Origin: Sitta carolinensis
Taxonomy: Eukaryota > Chordata > Aves > Passeriformes > Sittidae
Direction of reading: 5' to 3'
Length of the DNA stretch: 64,000 bases
Assembly: GCA_032173965.1 (NCBI GenBank)
Contig: CM063284.1
Coordinates: 103,912,410 to 103,976,409, forward strand
This document shows, one piece after another, positions 37,905 through 50,603 of the stretch. The notes under the pieces were generated by a model. That model did no database searches. It had not been told where the DNA came from and saw nothing but the letters and a program-made list of their open reading frames with translations. Position 1 is the first letter of the stretch; every line of letters starts with the position of its first letter. The position numbers were made by a program, and so were the translations under genes.

Positions 37905-40900
37905 AATTTCCTGAGAAAAGATTAGATACATGGTAAGGAAAAACCTGAATCAGAACAGAAGTTCTCAGTGTAGGACACAGCCAACTGAATGTTTAAAAAA
38001 GTCAGGTGCCTTGTCTGAGAATATCACTAGTCTTGCTTTGTGATCAAGGAATGGTCATAGTTTGGAAAGCAATTCCATGTCTCAGCTAACTGTCTTGGAA
38101 AGGAATAAATGCTGCCTGGAGAAGATGAACCCTCTCAGTAAGCTCAGTAAGCTTTTACAGACCTGTCGTCTCTTTATTTCCTTCCCCGCCCCCCGCATTT
38201 GCAAAGCAGAAAATGAACAGAAATACCTGCATTACCCACAAAAGTAAATATGCAACAATATTGCTGAAAAGAGATTGGTTAGCATTTGCATGATTTCCCA
38301 GTGTCAACTTCTTAGATCCATTTTGTGGTTGGTCTGTCTGGGACAGTTTTTTTTGAAATGTTTGATTAAGCAAGTCTCCTGAGCAGTCACTCACTTTATA
38401 GTCCTGTATAAACTACTGAGCTTTTTGTTAAGCATCTCCTGCTGCTTGTTTTACAGCCCAGAATCAATTTTTGTTTGCCTGCAAGCAGCCTGAGGCTGTT
38501 AACTGTGATGGTTTCAGGATATGCTCCATGTGTGGTTTGCCCATCCATGCAGTGTTAATGGCAACTCGTTGAAGAGAAGTAGAGCAAACAGCTGAGGATG
38601 GTAACTGTTCTCTGCCATCCGAGTTTAATTCACCTGCACTGGTGAGACAATACTAAAGGCTTTTAAATTAATTACATCCTTTTCCAACATCTAGCACAAT
38701 AAAACATCACTGAAGAGATGCAAAGCTGAAGACCAAGGTGATTTTGTGAGCTTTAGGCTTTGTACATGCAGATGAAAAATCTTTGGCACTGCTCTGTGTC
38801 TGAGCACACAGTGCATTTGCTGGTCCTGCTACAAACATTTTAATCCTCTTGTAGGCTTTTAATTTCAGTTTGAGGCTGTCAGCAAAAAGCACGGATGTCT
38901 TATTCAAGACAAGTAACACAATAGGTTTAATGTTGGAGAGTGAGAAAAGGGGAGAATGAGAAAGGCAAGTTACGCTTGATTTTCCTGCCCCCTCATCTGG
39001 GAATGCAGATTAATTTCATTTCACTGCTGCAGAACCTGAGTTTTCAAAGATCTTGACTGATTTTCTATTTGCTTCAGGCTGTACGTCTTCCTGACACAAA
39101 AGTAATGCACAGAAGTTCAAAGCTAAGTCAATTTGAGTGTTCTTAACAAGGAGGGAAGACCTAACTGTCCCTAAACCCTGTGGAGAGAAGCATTTCAGAC
39201 CAAGTTCTGTATCTTTAGGATATGTAAGATGAAAGAGACATACGATTACTTTGTAGAAATAATGAAGCTATCCATCTAAAGTCATTTTCTACTTCTTGTC
39301 TTGTTATTTAGTCTTCTGTAAAAGAAACAGTTGATTTAAATTAATTGGCAGCATATGCTGAGAACTCTTGATTACAGTTTGCAATTTTCTGTTGTACTGT
39401 TGAAGTTTTGAATACTTGCATTCTTTTTTAAAATGTCCTGCAGTTTTTTAGCTTTAGCATGTCTGGACATTGATACATTTTGTCTGAGCACAGACATCAA
39501 AGTTTAAGCTGGAAATGCATTTGGCTGTGCAGAGACTCCTGACCCACAGGATAGGTGGGTTTCATAAACATGGATATTTATAATCCCCTCTGTAGATATC
39601 CAAAGTGTATGTTTCCCTTTCTTGAAAATTTTATTGTTTCCATGTGCTGTTTTCTGTTACTATTCTCTTCACAGTTGGGTCTAACCCCATTACAAATAGG
39701 TAATCAAATAGATAATCTTTACATATTCAAATCCTGCCCCAGCTGTACCTGTGGCTCTTACATCCTTAAAAGAATTTGCCTACTTGTCAGGTGGTGTTGT
39801 CATTAGAGCAAGAAGGGGATTGTTGGTCAGGTGAAACCTTGATTCAGAAAGATATAGTTTATAAGAATTAGATCATTTTTTGTTGCAGAGGACCTTATAG
39901 AGGGCTTCTGGTAAGAAGAGACAATGCCTTTGCTTTAAAAAGTAAGTGTTCATTCTCCATGTGCAATATGAATAATTTTTGCAAAAATATGTGACTTCTG
40001 TTTGAATCATGAGTATTGGCAAGAATGAGGGGCATACTAGGTGAATGATGCATTTTATTTTTCCAATGAGCAGATGGCATCTGCATCTTTCAATAACAAA
40101 TTTTGCCCTGTGCCTCCTTTGTAAAACAGCTGAGGTTTGATGCAAAGCTTTTCAATTTCTGACTATTCATTGTTTTGAGATAAAATCTTTTTAGCTACTG
40201 AGGTATATTCACTCTTTTGAAAATACAGAGGAAAGCAGAATGTAAGGAGCATGTTGCAGAGCACCTTCCTTAAAGCAGCAGCACAGAGTACAGCTGAAGT
40301 TGCTTGTCCACTTGTAATTGCTTTTCATAGGCTTCAAGCCTCAAAAAGTAATTTATATCTCACAGAAGTACAGAAGAGCAACTATATAACTAACATTTAA
40401 AAGACCATAGACTACATTTGAAATAGAAATCATCAGGATCTGTGGAAACGGATTTCCAGCCTGTGTGTTTAGGGAGTGGATTTTTTATTTTAATTTTGAC
40501 AGGTTTACTGTAGAGATTTCAAAGGACTGTAGGACTGGTTGAGTGGATGAATCACTGTAAAATTGTTAAAACATAAGAAGTTAGGTATACTTAATTGTTT
40601 GTCACTTTAAGCCCACGATTGTGATGCACTAATGAGAAAATGAAAAAAGACCAGTAATATAAGGTCATTTGGAATAAGACATCAGATTCTGATACATAGA
40701 GTACTCCAGCTCCTGAGGCTTTTTTCATTATCATTATGAATGTAGGATTTTAAAGGATTTGGAGGGTTATTGAGTAAATTCTTTTTCTTCAGCAAATAAT
40801 CATATCTCTCACACTTTTATTTTAAATGCACACCAATTCAGAAAATATTTTGATATTTTAAGCAAAGTGTAGAATACTGGAGACTTCTGAAACTGTTCAT

Positions 40901-41378
40901 AAAGTACTCATAGCGTCTATCTTTATTGAATATTTCTGAAATAAAATATAAATATGGCAAATATTTAAAACAATTTAATTTTTAAAGCCCCTCATAGTGG
41001 CTATTCTGTCAGTGAGTGATTCTTTTTATGGTTATCTTTCACTGGAGGTCACTGTTGTAATGATATTGAAGACCTGGCTAATTGTTTAAGCGTTTCTCTC
41101 AGTTTTAATGAGCAGAGAACAAGAAGGAATGTGTGCATTTTCTTTCTAGTGAAAACCAGAATATGTCCTATAACACAGTATCCCTCTTTCTAAGATATGT
41201 CAATTTTATGTGGAAAAAACAGTTTCTCAGGAAGTAATAATTACCTGAGTATTTTTCGATGGTTGGTTGGTTTGATTGCTTTGTCGATTGTTGGAGTTGG
41301 GTTTTCTGGTTTTTTGCATCAGGTTTAATCTGAATTGAGAATTAAATTAAAAACCTCAGTAAGGATTTCAAATACTGG

Positions 41379-41433
41379 TTTCTTGGATCCTGTGGCTTTC
41401 TTGGATCCTGTTGACTTTCTTAGCTCCTGTGTC
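41379..41433. repeat. Three-copy tandem repeat, 18-19 bp unit
   Basis: The unit TTTCTTGGATCCTGTGGC occurs once, then again with TTGAC at its end, then a third time with AGCTCCTGTGTC. The first two copies are nearly identical. A minor local duplication. Confidence 0.8.
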
Positions 41434-44170
41434 AACTGACTTTACTTGATTACTGAAAGAATCAAATAGATGATGAAAAACTCTTTAAATTCTGTCCAAA
41501 TGTAGCTTTATAAAAGCAACCCTGAAGCTTAGTGGCCTTCAAAGGTAGACCTTTGTTCTGTTAGTTATGGTCAGATGCTTTGTACTCAATATGCACATGG
41601 GGTTGTTTCAGCCACTTGAGTCTAATTTGAGAACTATGAATTTGTGTTGGGGTTTTATTTTATTTAAGATTAAAAGAATTTCTGTTTCAGAAGGCAGGAT
41701 ATGAGGCTCAAAGGGAAGTCGTGGCTCACACAATCATTTACTTTTGCCACCAATTATGCTAATAGGGAAAAAAAAAATCAAGATTTGACAGTGGGTGAGA
41801 ATGGTCAAGACAAAAAGGTGTCTTTGCTTTGCATTGCTTTGGTTTGGCTTCTTCCAGGATGGCATGCCTGTTCCACCTTTTGTCTAGATTTTATTATCTT
41901 TCTATATCACTGTAGAGCAGCAGAGTTTTCCATGAACATGAGCAGCCATCTTTACTATTGCCTGTCAATATGGCTCTTCAGATATTAGCACTGTTCAGCA
42001 GTTCCATGAGAAAAAGAAAAGCTAGCATTATTAAATTTGCAGAAAGCATTGGAGGTGTAAGAGCTGTATCATTTCTTATATTTAACCAAGGCTCTGTAAT
42101 GTTTGCCTGGTTATATATATTCAGAGCCACAATCAACTGCAAATGATCATTATGCCTCTCAGTCCATGGATACAGAATAAGGAAATGACCTCTGTTTGCT
42201 GACACGGAAATAACAAATTTCTGCCATTTCATCATTTTAGTAAAGTTCCTGCACTTCATTCTTGTGCCTGTTGCAGTGTGTTCATTTAACTGTATGATTT
42301 AAAATGGAGAGCATTTGGCTAATTAGCAGGCAGCTGTTCACTTAAGTAAATGACTCATAGAGTGATATTTATGGTGCATAACTATTTTTCAAGCCTGGAG
42401 AAACTTGGGGAAAAAAAGACACAAAAACAGATGTTTATGCTTCTACATCCATGAAAAATGCAGTGAAAACCAACTGCTGCTTTCATTTAATGGCATTTTT
42501 CTCAAAACTTTGTGATAAACTGGTAACCCCAGATTTTAACTAATATCTTTCAAAATTAGTAACACTGTAAAGCAAAAATCCAAAATACTTAATTTCCAGT
42601 ACTTATTTGACCTAAATATGTAAAATGAATGATCAGGCATCACATGATATGTAGAGACTCAATTAACACCTAGATTTCAGGAACTCGCAATTTGAGTGAA
42701 GCCTTTTTTGCTTTCTAAAACTATTATGTATGACAGTTCAACTGCAAATTGGAAAATGTCAATCCCCATAAACATTACACAGATTCCACTTTAAAACAGC
42801 TTTAGTCCAGCAAAATTCCTACAGTGTTCCCTTTGTTCTGCTTTGGGAGTTCATAACATCACAGACTTTAGCATTTGGAATTAGGATATTCTGACATTCC
42901 CCATTAAGACTGCCTTGTGTCTATGCTTCCTCCCATGAGCTGGTTGTCTCGGAACCAAAGACATCACCTTGGTATTTTGGGAACGGGTTGGGGGTTTCTC
43001 CCTCTTTCCCCTGCTGTAATTTTCCCGGCCATCTCTCCAGTGTACCTCTCCTGCTGTTGGGTTCTCTTCCACATCTCCTCTCATCTTTCCTCTGCCTGCT
43101 TTAATGCATGCTCTTCTGGGTGCTCAGGTCACTCAACTGTAGCTGAGGTACAGTATAAAATCTGTTTTGAACAAAGAAAAAGCCAAATATAAAAGAGAAC
43201 ATTTTCTGTGTTCTCCCCCATTCTTTTTTAAAACTGGACAGTGACAGCTGCTAATTTAAACTTTCTGATACTGTACCAAGTTCTGAGTAGGAAGTTCTGC
43301 GTCATTGCTGGGAGGGTTAGGCAGGTGGATAGTTTTTTTCTCTCTTCCTTTGTTGTATTCCTCCACCCTGCTTTCAAATTCTTCTGAGACTGTTTTATAA
43401 AAGCTGCTGATTTTAATTATTTTTAAAGGACTTGGTCTTCTTTCTCATATAGATGAGAGGAAACTTTAAAAATGGCTTATGTACCTTCTATCACAAAATC
43501 TGTTTCAAGGTTGAGTGTTTTTTGCTTGTTTTCAAGCAGTACAGAATCTAAAAAATATGAAAGCTAAAACTTAAGGCATCACTAGGACAAAGAGAAAAGA
43601 CACTTTTTTTAATGTAAACAGTATGCAGCTTAAAATTTTAGAAATATTCTTTTAGAAGAAGAATAGACTCATTGTGGGATATGCACCTATTAAATAATTA
43701 TTACATCTTTAAAGGGGAATCTAAGGTGCATCAGTGTTTTGTGACTATGGATTAATGGACTCAGCATGATCCATCTGTAGTTTATTTTGTTCAACAAAAA
43801 TTTTTTTAAGCTAGACTTGCTGCTGATAGGTAGTAGCAACCATGAAGGAATTGTAACCAGACTGTCCTCTGTAAATTGGAACTGCTTTGCCATGCTTTGT
43901 CATTGTATTCTCTGTGTCTAGTCTGGAAAAAATATTTCAGTTCAGTTTGGAAATGTGGTGTACCAGAATGGAATGAAAAAGCATGAGAAGCCTAGATTTA
44001 TGCAACAGTATAGGAGGTGTGTTACTCTTCTATTACCTGATTTATTACCTGTTTTATAAGTTCACAATCATAGCCACAGTTACATTTAATTACCTTGGCA
44101 TATAAAATAGCTGTCCTAATTTTCTAAATAAAAAGGAAAAAGACAGCAAAAGACTGAGGAAGCACATGGT

Positions 44171-44175
44171 ATTGT
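44171..44175. repeat. Target-site duplication, left copy (ATTGT)
   Basis: ATTGT immediately precedes the terminal TG of the LTR and is repeated exactly after its terminal CA at 44846-44850. A 5-bp duplication is typical of ERVL-type and some ERV1-type integrases. Confidence 0.85.
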
Positions 44176-44845
44176 TGTCCTGATTTAGGGCAAATTTGGG
44201 AGAAAACCTCCAAAGGGGGGGCCCTCCAGAAAAGCAAACCCACACGGCCCCTCATCTCAACAGGTTCTCAGAGAGAAGTGGAAAGAACCTGTTTATTTAA
44301 CAGGCACAGCACCCCCAGCACACAAAATGAACAATACCAGATGACAGCACTCTGTCACCGCTCTGAAAAAATGACAAATGCAGCAAGTCTCTCTTGGGGG
44401 TGGTCACTCTGTTGTCACTCCCTCTGGTGCTGGGGATGCTGCTGCAGGACACAAGGTGCAAACTCGGGTGTTTCCCAGGTTCCAGTATGGAGCAGGTTCA
44501 AGTAGTTCCAAAAAAAAAGGAAAAGAAAAAAAAAGACAGTCCAGGGAAAAATCCGGACTGCTTAGCCAAACTAACTAATGAGCAGAAGCAAAGAAAGCAA
44601 GAGTAAAGCAGGAGCAAAAGCAGGAGCCAGAGCAAGACCAAAAGCAAAAGAACAAAGCAAAAAAATCCAAAATCCACACTATGTACTGCCCCATCTCTGT
44701 GTCCCACCAGCCGTGGGGGAAGCAGGCTGATAACAGAACCAAAACAAAACATTTGCTCTTCAGAGCCAGTCTCGAAGGCACAGAACATCAGCATAAACAG
44801 AACACACGAATGGGGATGCAAGCATCATAATGTCACCCTAGAACA
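44176..44845 (-). mobile_element. Solo LTR, 670 bp, minus strand
   Basis: The element begins TGTCCTGATT and ends CCTAGAACA on the plus strand, giving the canonical TG...CA ends, and is bounded by the perfect duplication ATTGT. Its sense is on the minus strand. There, an AATAAA signal (plus-strand 44292-44297) lies near the right-hand third, followed by the usual ending that reads CCTAAATCAGGACA. In the minus-sense centre is a long pyrimidine-rich, CTTTTGCT-like tract (plus-strand purine-rich at about 44510-44665). No internal retroviral sequence is present, so recombination between two LTRs has left a solo copy. It resembles a passerine ERV LTR I recall, but I cannot fix the subfamily. Confidence 0.88.
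44292..44297 (-). promoter_or_regulatory. Polyadenylation signal AATAAA of the solo LTR
   Basis: TTTATT on the plus strand, that is AATAAA on the minus strand, about 115 bp from the LTR's 3' end. This fits the end of an R region and supports the minus orientation. Confidence 0.65.
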
Positions 44846-44850
44846 ATTGT
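44846..44850. repeat. Target-site duplication, right copy (ATTGT)
   Basis: Exact match to 44171-44175 across the LTR. Confidence 0.85.
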
Positions 44851-45606
44851 CAAGATAAAACCTTGAGCTAAACTCAAGGCCTTCAGAAGCAGAATGACCT
44901 CCCAGCTTGAGAGTATTTCAAGATTTAGCTGTGCATCTCTCAACAAACTTTAAACAGTTACCCTGAGTAAAACTGCACAGATGTTGTAATGGTTATTCTA
45001 TGATATATTTGAAATAAAAAAATGTATTCTATATAGAGCAATATTTCAGCAACCTTGAAAAGACGATAAAAATTATCAGTTTAACACCATAGAAACCCTT
45101 GTAAAATGCGAGATTGAACTTGCATAGTACATAGTGGCTTTCTCATTCCCCTGAATGTTATTTGACTTGGAAGATTGTCACAAATCAGGCAAGAATTTAA
45201 CTGAAAAATACTAAATACATTTTATTAGAAGTATGGTTAGTTGAGTTATCCTTAGAATATAGCAGAATTACCTGCTGGATGGCTTGTCCAGAATGAGAGA
45301 GTATTGAAAACTTATATGAAAATTGTATCCAGGCAGTATGGATTTAAACGGAAAATAGAAAAAGCTTCATGATAATACTGGAACTATAGTGTAAAAAACA
45401 AGGCACCTCCACCGTGCAGGGGTAACACATGATTATATAAACCTTCTATACATACCCATTATATGCGTATTTTATAGCTCACATTTATATTATTTTTGTC
45501 ATTTTTAATGTTGTAAAGGTTGTGAGTCAGTCACTCAGTATAGTTGTAGTAGTAAAGAAGTTGTAATGGATAACAGAAAATTCCTGTCTACCTGATTTCT
45601 AGTCTA
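44851..45606. other. Unique spacer between LTR and CR1
   Basis: Nothing recognised. Confidence 0.45.
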
Positions 45607-47056
45607 CCTGATGGACCTGAGGAAGCTGGCAGAAGAGCTCTCTTTCCTCACTCATAGGTTCTGGTTCATGGTGGAGGTCCCCAACCAATGGAGGTTGGCC
45701 AGTGTCACGTCCATCCACAAGAATTTGAAGGAGGACTCAGGGAACTACAGGCCTGTCAACCTGACCTTGGTGCCAGGGAAGGTTATGGAATAGATAATCC
45801 TAAGTGTCATCATGCAGAATGCACAAGACAACAAGGGGATCAAGCCCAGTCATCATAGGGTTAGGAAAGGCAGGTCCTTCTTGGTCAATCTGCTCTCCTT
45901 TTATGACCAGGTGACACTCCTAGTAGATAAGGAAAAGGCTTCAGTATTGATGTACTCTACCTGGACTTCAGCAAAGCCTTGGACATTGTTTCCCCCAGCA
46001 TACTGCTGGAAAGGATGGACAGCTGCACTCTGCTCCGGGTTAAGAACTTATTGGACAGCCAGGCCCAGCGAATGATGGTAATGGAGTTATGTCCAGCTGT
46101 CATCCAGTCACCAGTGGTGTTCCCCAGGGCTCAGTTTTGGGGCCTGTCATGTTTAATATCTCCAGAGATGATCTGGATGAGGGCATTGAGTGCACCCTCA
46201 GTAAGTTTGTGGATGATGCTAAGTTGGGTGGCAATGCCCCTCTGTGGAGGGGCAGGAAGGTTCTTCATAAGGATCCAGACAGGCTGGATCAATGGGCCAA
46301 GGCCAGTTGTATGTGTAAGGCCAAGTGCTAAATCCTTCTCATGGACCACAAACACAACAAGCGTTACAGGCTTGGGGCAGAGTAGCTGGAAATCTGCTTG
46401 GCAGAAAAAGGCAGTTCTGCTTGGCAGCTGACTGAACATGAGGCGGCTGTGCCCAGGCAGCCAGAAAGTTCAACGGCATCCTGGCCTGTACCAGAACCAG
46501 CGTGACCAGCAGGACTAGGGAAGTGATTGTGTTTCAGTATTCAGCACTGGTGAGGCCACACCTCACCAGTGAGTGCTGTGTTCAATGTTGCTCCCTCACT
46601 GCAAGAAAGACACTGAGGTCCTGGAGAATTTCCAGAGAAGGGCAACAGAGCTGGTGAAGGGTATAGAGGGGAAGTGGCTCTGGGAGCTGAGATTGTTTAG
46701 CCTGGAGAAGAGGAGGCTTTCTACATACCACTCTCTACAACCACCTGAAAGGAGGGTGTAGCCAGGTGGGAATCAGCCTCTTCTCCCAGGCAACAAGTGA
46801 CAGGATTCGAGAACATAACTTCAAGTGGCACAAATGGAGGCTCAGATTTGGCATCAGGAAGCATTTCTGTCCTGAAGATTGCTAAGCATTGGAAAAGGCT
46901 GCCCAGGGAGGTGATGGAGTCCCCACCCCTGGAGATACTCAAGAAATGACTGCACATAGCACTTAGGGCTGGGCTTTAGTTTCCATGGTGGTGTTTGGTC
47001 AAAGGTTGGACTTGATGATCTTGGATGTCTTTTTCAGCCTTAATCATTCTGTGAGT
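45607..47056 (+). pseudogene. CR1 LINE with decayed ORF2 reverse transcriptase and 3' UTR
   Basis: A 5'-truncated CR1 that retains part of the reverse transcriptase of ORF2, the enzyme that copies CR1 RNA at the target site. The first frame (45611-45793) ends in GNYRPVNLTLVPGKVME, the usual CR1 RT start region. After frameshifts, palm motif A reads DFSKALDIV near 45964 with the catalytic Asp. Motif B reads [11 protein letters not shown] at about 46116. Motif C is FVDD at 46206-46217 with both catalytic Asp residues, inside the CR1 signature '[15 protein letters not shown]'. Several frameshifts and stops break the frame, and the frame with motif C stops at 46331. From about 46430 the 3' UTR runs to the tail 'aatcattctgtgag'. 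It is dead but the longest sense-orientation LINE copy here. Confidence 0.93.
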
Positions 47057-49455
47057 CACCAGTTATTTCTTATGACTTCACTTCTATATTTTTAATAGAA
47101 AAACATTAAATTGCTAAGAAATACCACATCTCCATTGGAATACAAAGGTGTAGTCTTTCCTTAACAATTGCTAGTAAATCTTAGTTGTTAATTTTTTTTT
47201 CATTAGAGGGATAAATTCTAAGGCTTCCAAAAAGAAGCAATTTTTTTTCCATCTTATTTGAAATTTACTGCTTTATGTAGTCTGGGCATGCATTCAGTGA
47301 GTTGGCAGCATGTAGAGTACTTGGGAACAGCTTCCTCAGATAAACTTGCATTATTAATGAAACTAGATTGAGTTTGAGAACTAATGCACTTTCAGCTGTT
47401 GACACCTGTTGCTTCATTAGTATATATCTAAGCAAGTCAAGATAGGAATTTGTTTAGAGCACACACACAAAATAAAAGATTTTATAAAGGAGAAAAGCTA
47501 ATCTGGTATTTGGCTTTTTGTGGCAAGTAGAATGATCAGCTCTGCAGCATACTTCATTGCAACAGATTTTTTAGTACAAAACATATTACTTCTTATCCAA
47601 GAAAAATAACAAGTTCAGTAAGGTACATTTGAGATGGTGAATTTAAGATCACAAATACTTTAAAATTAAACACTGCCATTTGTCAAAGATTTGAATTTGA
47701 GTAGACCATGTGCAAAACATGACATACAAGAGCAGAAAACTGCAGATGCAGTATCCTGGAAGAGGAAAAAAAATAACGAGAATTAAATTGTTTAGGTACT
47801 GAAGAGACAAAATTAAAGCATCTACCCAACAAGTATGTTGATTGTGATGTTTGATGCATAGAGAGATGATGAGAATGAGATGGAGAAGATGACAGTCCTG
47901 GTATTCAGTACTGAAATATTATCTGAGGTAAATAAATAGTACCTAAAATCTGAAGAGGATCCAAGGTAAAAAGGGGGCAGTCTCCAGACTGAGTGTACAG
48001 AGACCACATGAGAAGCCTGCAAGCTTGCTCACATCATTCTCAGGCTTCAATATTTCTTATAAAATCTAAAAAAATAAGTTGACCACTGCATCTGTTTTTT
48101 GAATCTGCAGTTTCATAATTCTCACTCTTTGTAGAAATGTTCTGTAAATTTACCAATTTCTAGTGCAGTTGCTTAATTGAGAAACAGTATACTGTCAACT
48201 GAGTGCTGCCCTGTCAGATTAAACATAATATTCTTGCTTTTAAAAAGCAGTGTTCAACCACTAGATTAGACCAGTAGCTCTTCTAGGTGCAGTGACACTG
48301 AAGGCTTTTGTTTATTTATTTATTTATAGGCAAAGATTAATTAAATATTAATCACTTGAGCAGCAATTTAGGAAATACTAGGTTTGCTAAATACACCATT
48401 CCAGTTATAAGACAGGCAGAAGGCCACCACTTTTATGGATCTGCCATCCAAAGTAATAAAGGATAAACAGCAATACACAAACCACTGAGTTTTTCAGTGC
48501 ACAGATATCCTTGGCCCTGATCGCCAATATAATGAATGGAAAGTCTTTCTTCATATATACACATTCGATCAAGACAAGGTCACTTCAAAATAATGAGCTG
48601 GTTGCTGGCAGGCAGAGCTGTAACATCTCAGGGCATTCTCTGGAGGGACATTTCAAGTTTCTGCTCATGGGTGTCAGGATTTCTCCTAGGAAAACAGAGC
48701 TTTCTGAATCTCAACTTGAACAGAACTAATTACCAACAGGAATTGCTCCTGTTACATAGACCATTTGGTGTTACACTGAGCCAGAGAACAAAAACATGGG
48801 TTTAAGAGTTTGGCAACAGGGAGGCTTTGCTCTTGTGGTTTTTTGCAATGGAAAGCAGGTGCAGTTCCACTTGGCTGAGAAGGCTCTGGAGAGACACCAG
48901 CTAAACACTGCAGAGAGAATTCTGTATTGCCAGAAACCAGTGGGGCTGGGGCTGCTTCTCTGTGTTTCCTTTCAGCACCTCTGCCATGGCCCAAATGTCT
49001 CTTCCTCAAGGAAATCTTCCCCCAAGGAAACTTTAGTACAAGTGGCAATATTGCCTCTTACTGTCTGCTTGGAGAAATGGAGGGAAATGCATGATAAGAG
49101 TTTCATTTTTGCTTTTCCCTGGTGGACCCATGAAGTAATTCTAGGGAATAAGTAATTTAACACAATTTCAAGCTATTGCCTGAAGGTCCAGCAAAATTGC
49201 ATGATTACTTTAGCCTAAGTACATGATTGATAGCTTTATTTGGTAAATCTCCATAAACATATTTTTGGTGAGTTGTTAAAGTGATGTTAAAGTGATGCAG
49301 GGATACATGTGTCTTGTGTCTCTAGCTCAAATGGTGAGTTATTTTTATCTCTTTGACTCCGCTCTGTGTTCTTCAAATGGAAAGTTGGCTGCCATCCTTC
49401 TTTACATTTGTGATAGGAAAAGCATATAAGTTCTGTAAAACTTAGCTGCAGGTGG
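47057..49455. other. Unique AT-rich sequence, one GC-richer unassigned patch
   Basis: Mostly featureless. The stretch at 48600-49060 is GC-richer and has overlapping open frames on both strands (119 codons on plus, 98 on minus). No domain is recognisable and the two frames exclude each other. It may be a worn LTR or other repeat that I cannot name. Confidence 0.4.
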
Positions 49456-49515
49456 TCATTGTGTGCCTCTGCTCATCTTTTTCAGCCCAAATGGTTCTAT
49501 GATGTTATGAATAAA
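49456..49515 (+). mobile_element. Short CR1 3' tail remnant
   Basis: The stretch reads 'ggtcattgtgtgcctc ... ttttcagcccaaatggttctatgatgttatga', close to the usual last 50-60 bp of a CR1 (ggtcattgtgatc..cttttccagcctaaatgattctatgattctatga). Only the tail is present. Confidence 0.5.
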
Positions 49516-50572
49516 CCTACATTCCTCCTTTAAAAATAGCCACATTTTTATAATCCCTTGCCAAATAAGCCTCAATTTTATCTAGTTTAAAGTAATTTAT
49601 CTTACATCGTCAGCTTCAGAAAATGAATTATTTTGCAGGCTGTCAGCAGTAGGCAATAATACCTCTCCCAGTCATGTACACAGGACTGTAGAGGAGAATT
49701 GTTTCAACTGCCACTAGACCTTATGAAGTATTTCCTTTTTGTTCAAGAACAATCAGTGGGCAGTGAGGACTAAGAGTTTTGAACCCAGGGTCTGGTGAGC
49801 ATGAGAAATGAGTTCTTGACCTTTCTGCTGAATATGTTGGGCTCAGTAGTTTGATCCAGGATCTACTAGCCTAAAGGGTCACTAATATTTCTGTGGACTT
49901 CAGAACATGGCTACACCTGGATTTTGTGTTTGTGACATTCTGGGAATGTATGTTACTATATATTTAATCATTACCAGAACTGCTTTGCAAAAACAAAAAT
50001 ATACTTTATGTGGGAGTGTATATAAGCTGATGTGTTTCGTGAAAGGACTGTGTACAGGAATATGTTTCTTTTGGTGGCTAAACTATCAATTAACTCTAAT
50101 AACAACAAATGGATGCATTGAAGACATCATGCTGCAGGCCAAGAGGCTGTTTTGTATTGTGAATTCAGGATCTCCAGGATTTTGTGACTGCACTCTCTTT
50201 TAATCATTCCAAGTCTATAGCTCTAGGCTTAAGATAAGACCCTCAAAAGGTTTTATATCTGTAAAGTCTCTATTTTAGAAATTAAATTCACTTAGGAAAA
50301 AAATCAAAACCCCATTTTTTTTTTCAGTGTAAAGTAAGTGCCTTGTTATGTTTGTCATTTAGAAGCTTCATTCCAAGACAGGAGAAATGACAAGGGGTGC
50401 AGTAGTCCCTGCACCTTCACCAAAAATAAATGTCATTCCCAGGTTTCTCTTTCACAGACAGAAGATTAGTTTTTAGGTAGTATCACATACCGACTGGGAG
50501 TCTGCATGGATAGCATATGCTTGATTAGAATATTTTGTATATGTACAGTGTATATGTGTGTGTGTGTGAATG

Positions 50573-50603
<31 letters not shown>

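Larger units (their letters stand above)
32034..44170. other. Long unique AT-rich stretch, no confirmed gene
   Basis: Twelve kilobases without a recognisable transposable element, which is long for this window. A 68-codon plus-strand frame at 33647-33853 begins with a signal-peptide-like sequence (see findings). An oligo-T run lies at about 37887-37904 and a three-copy 18-bp tandem repeat at 41379-41433. The block at 38400-38950 has the even composition often seen in conserved non-coding elements. No exon is supported. Confidence 0.4.

Noticed and set aside
44378..44821. Overlapping open frames of 66-107 codons on both strands
   Set aside because: All lie inside the solo LTR and follow its purine/pyrimidine-rich tract.
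45979..46439. 150-codon plus-strand and 102-codon minus-strand frames
   Set aside because: They are out-of-frame or antisense readings of the CR1 reverse-transcriptase remnant. The frame at 46089-46331 carries the real motif C.
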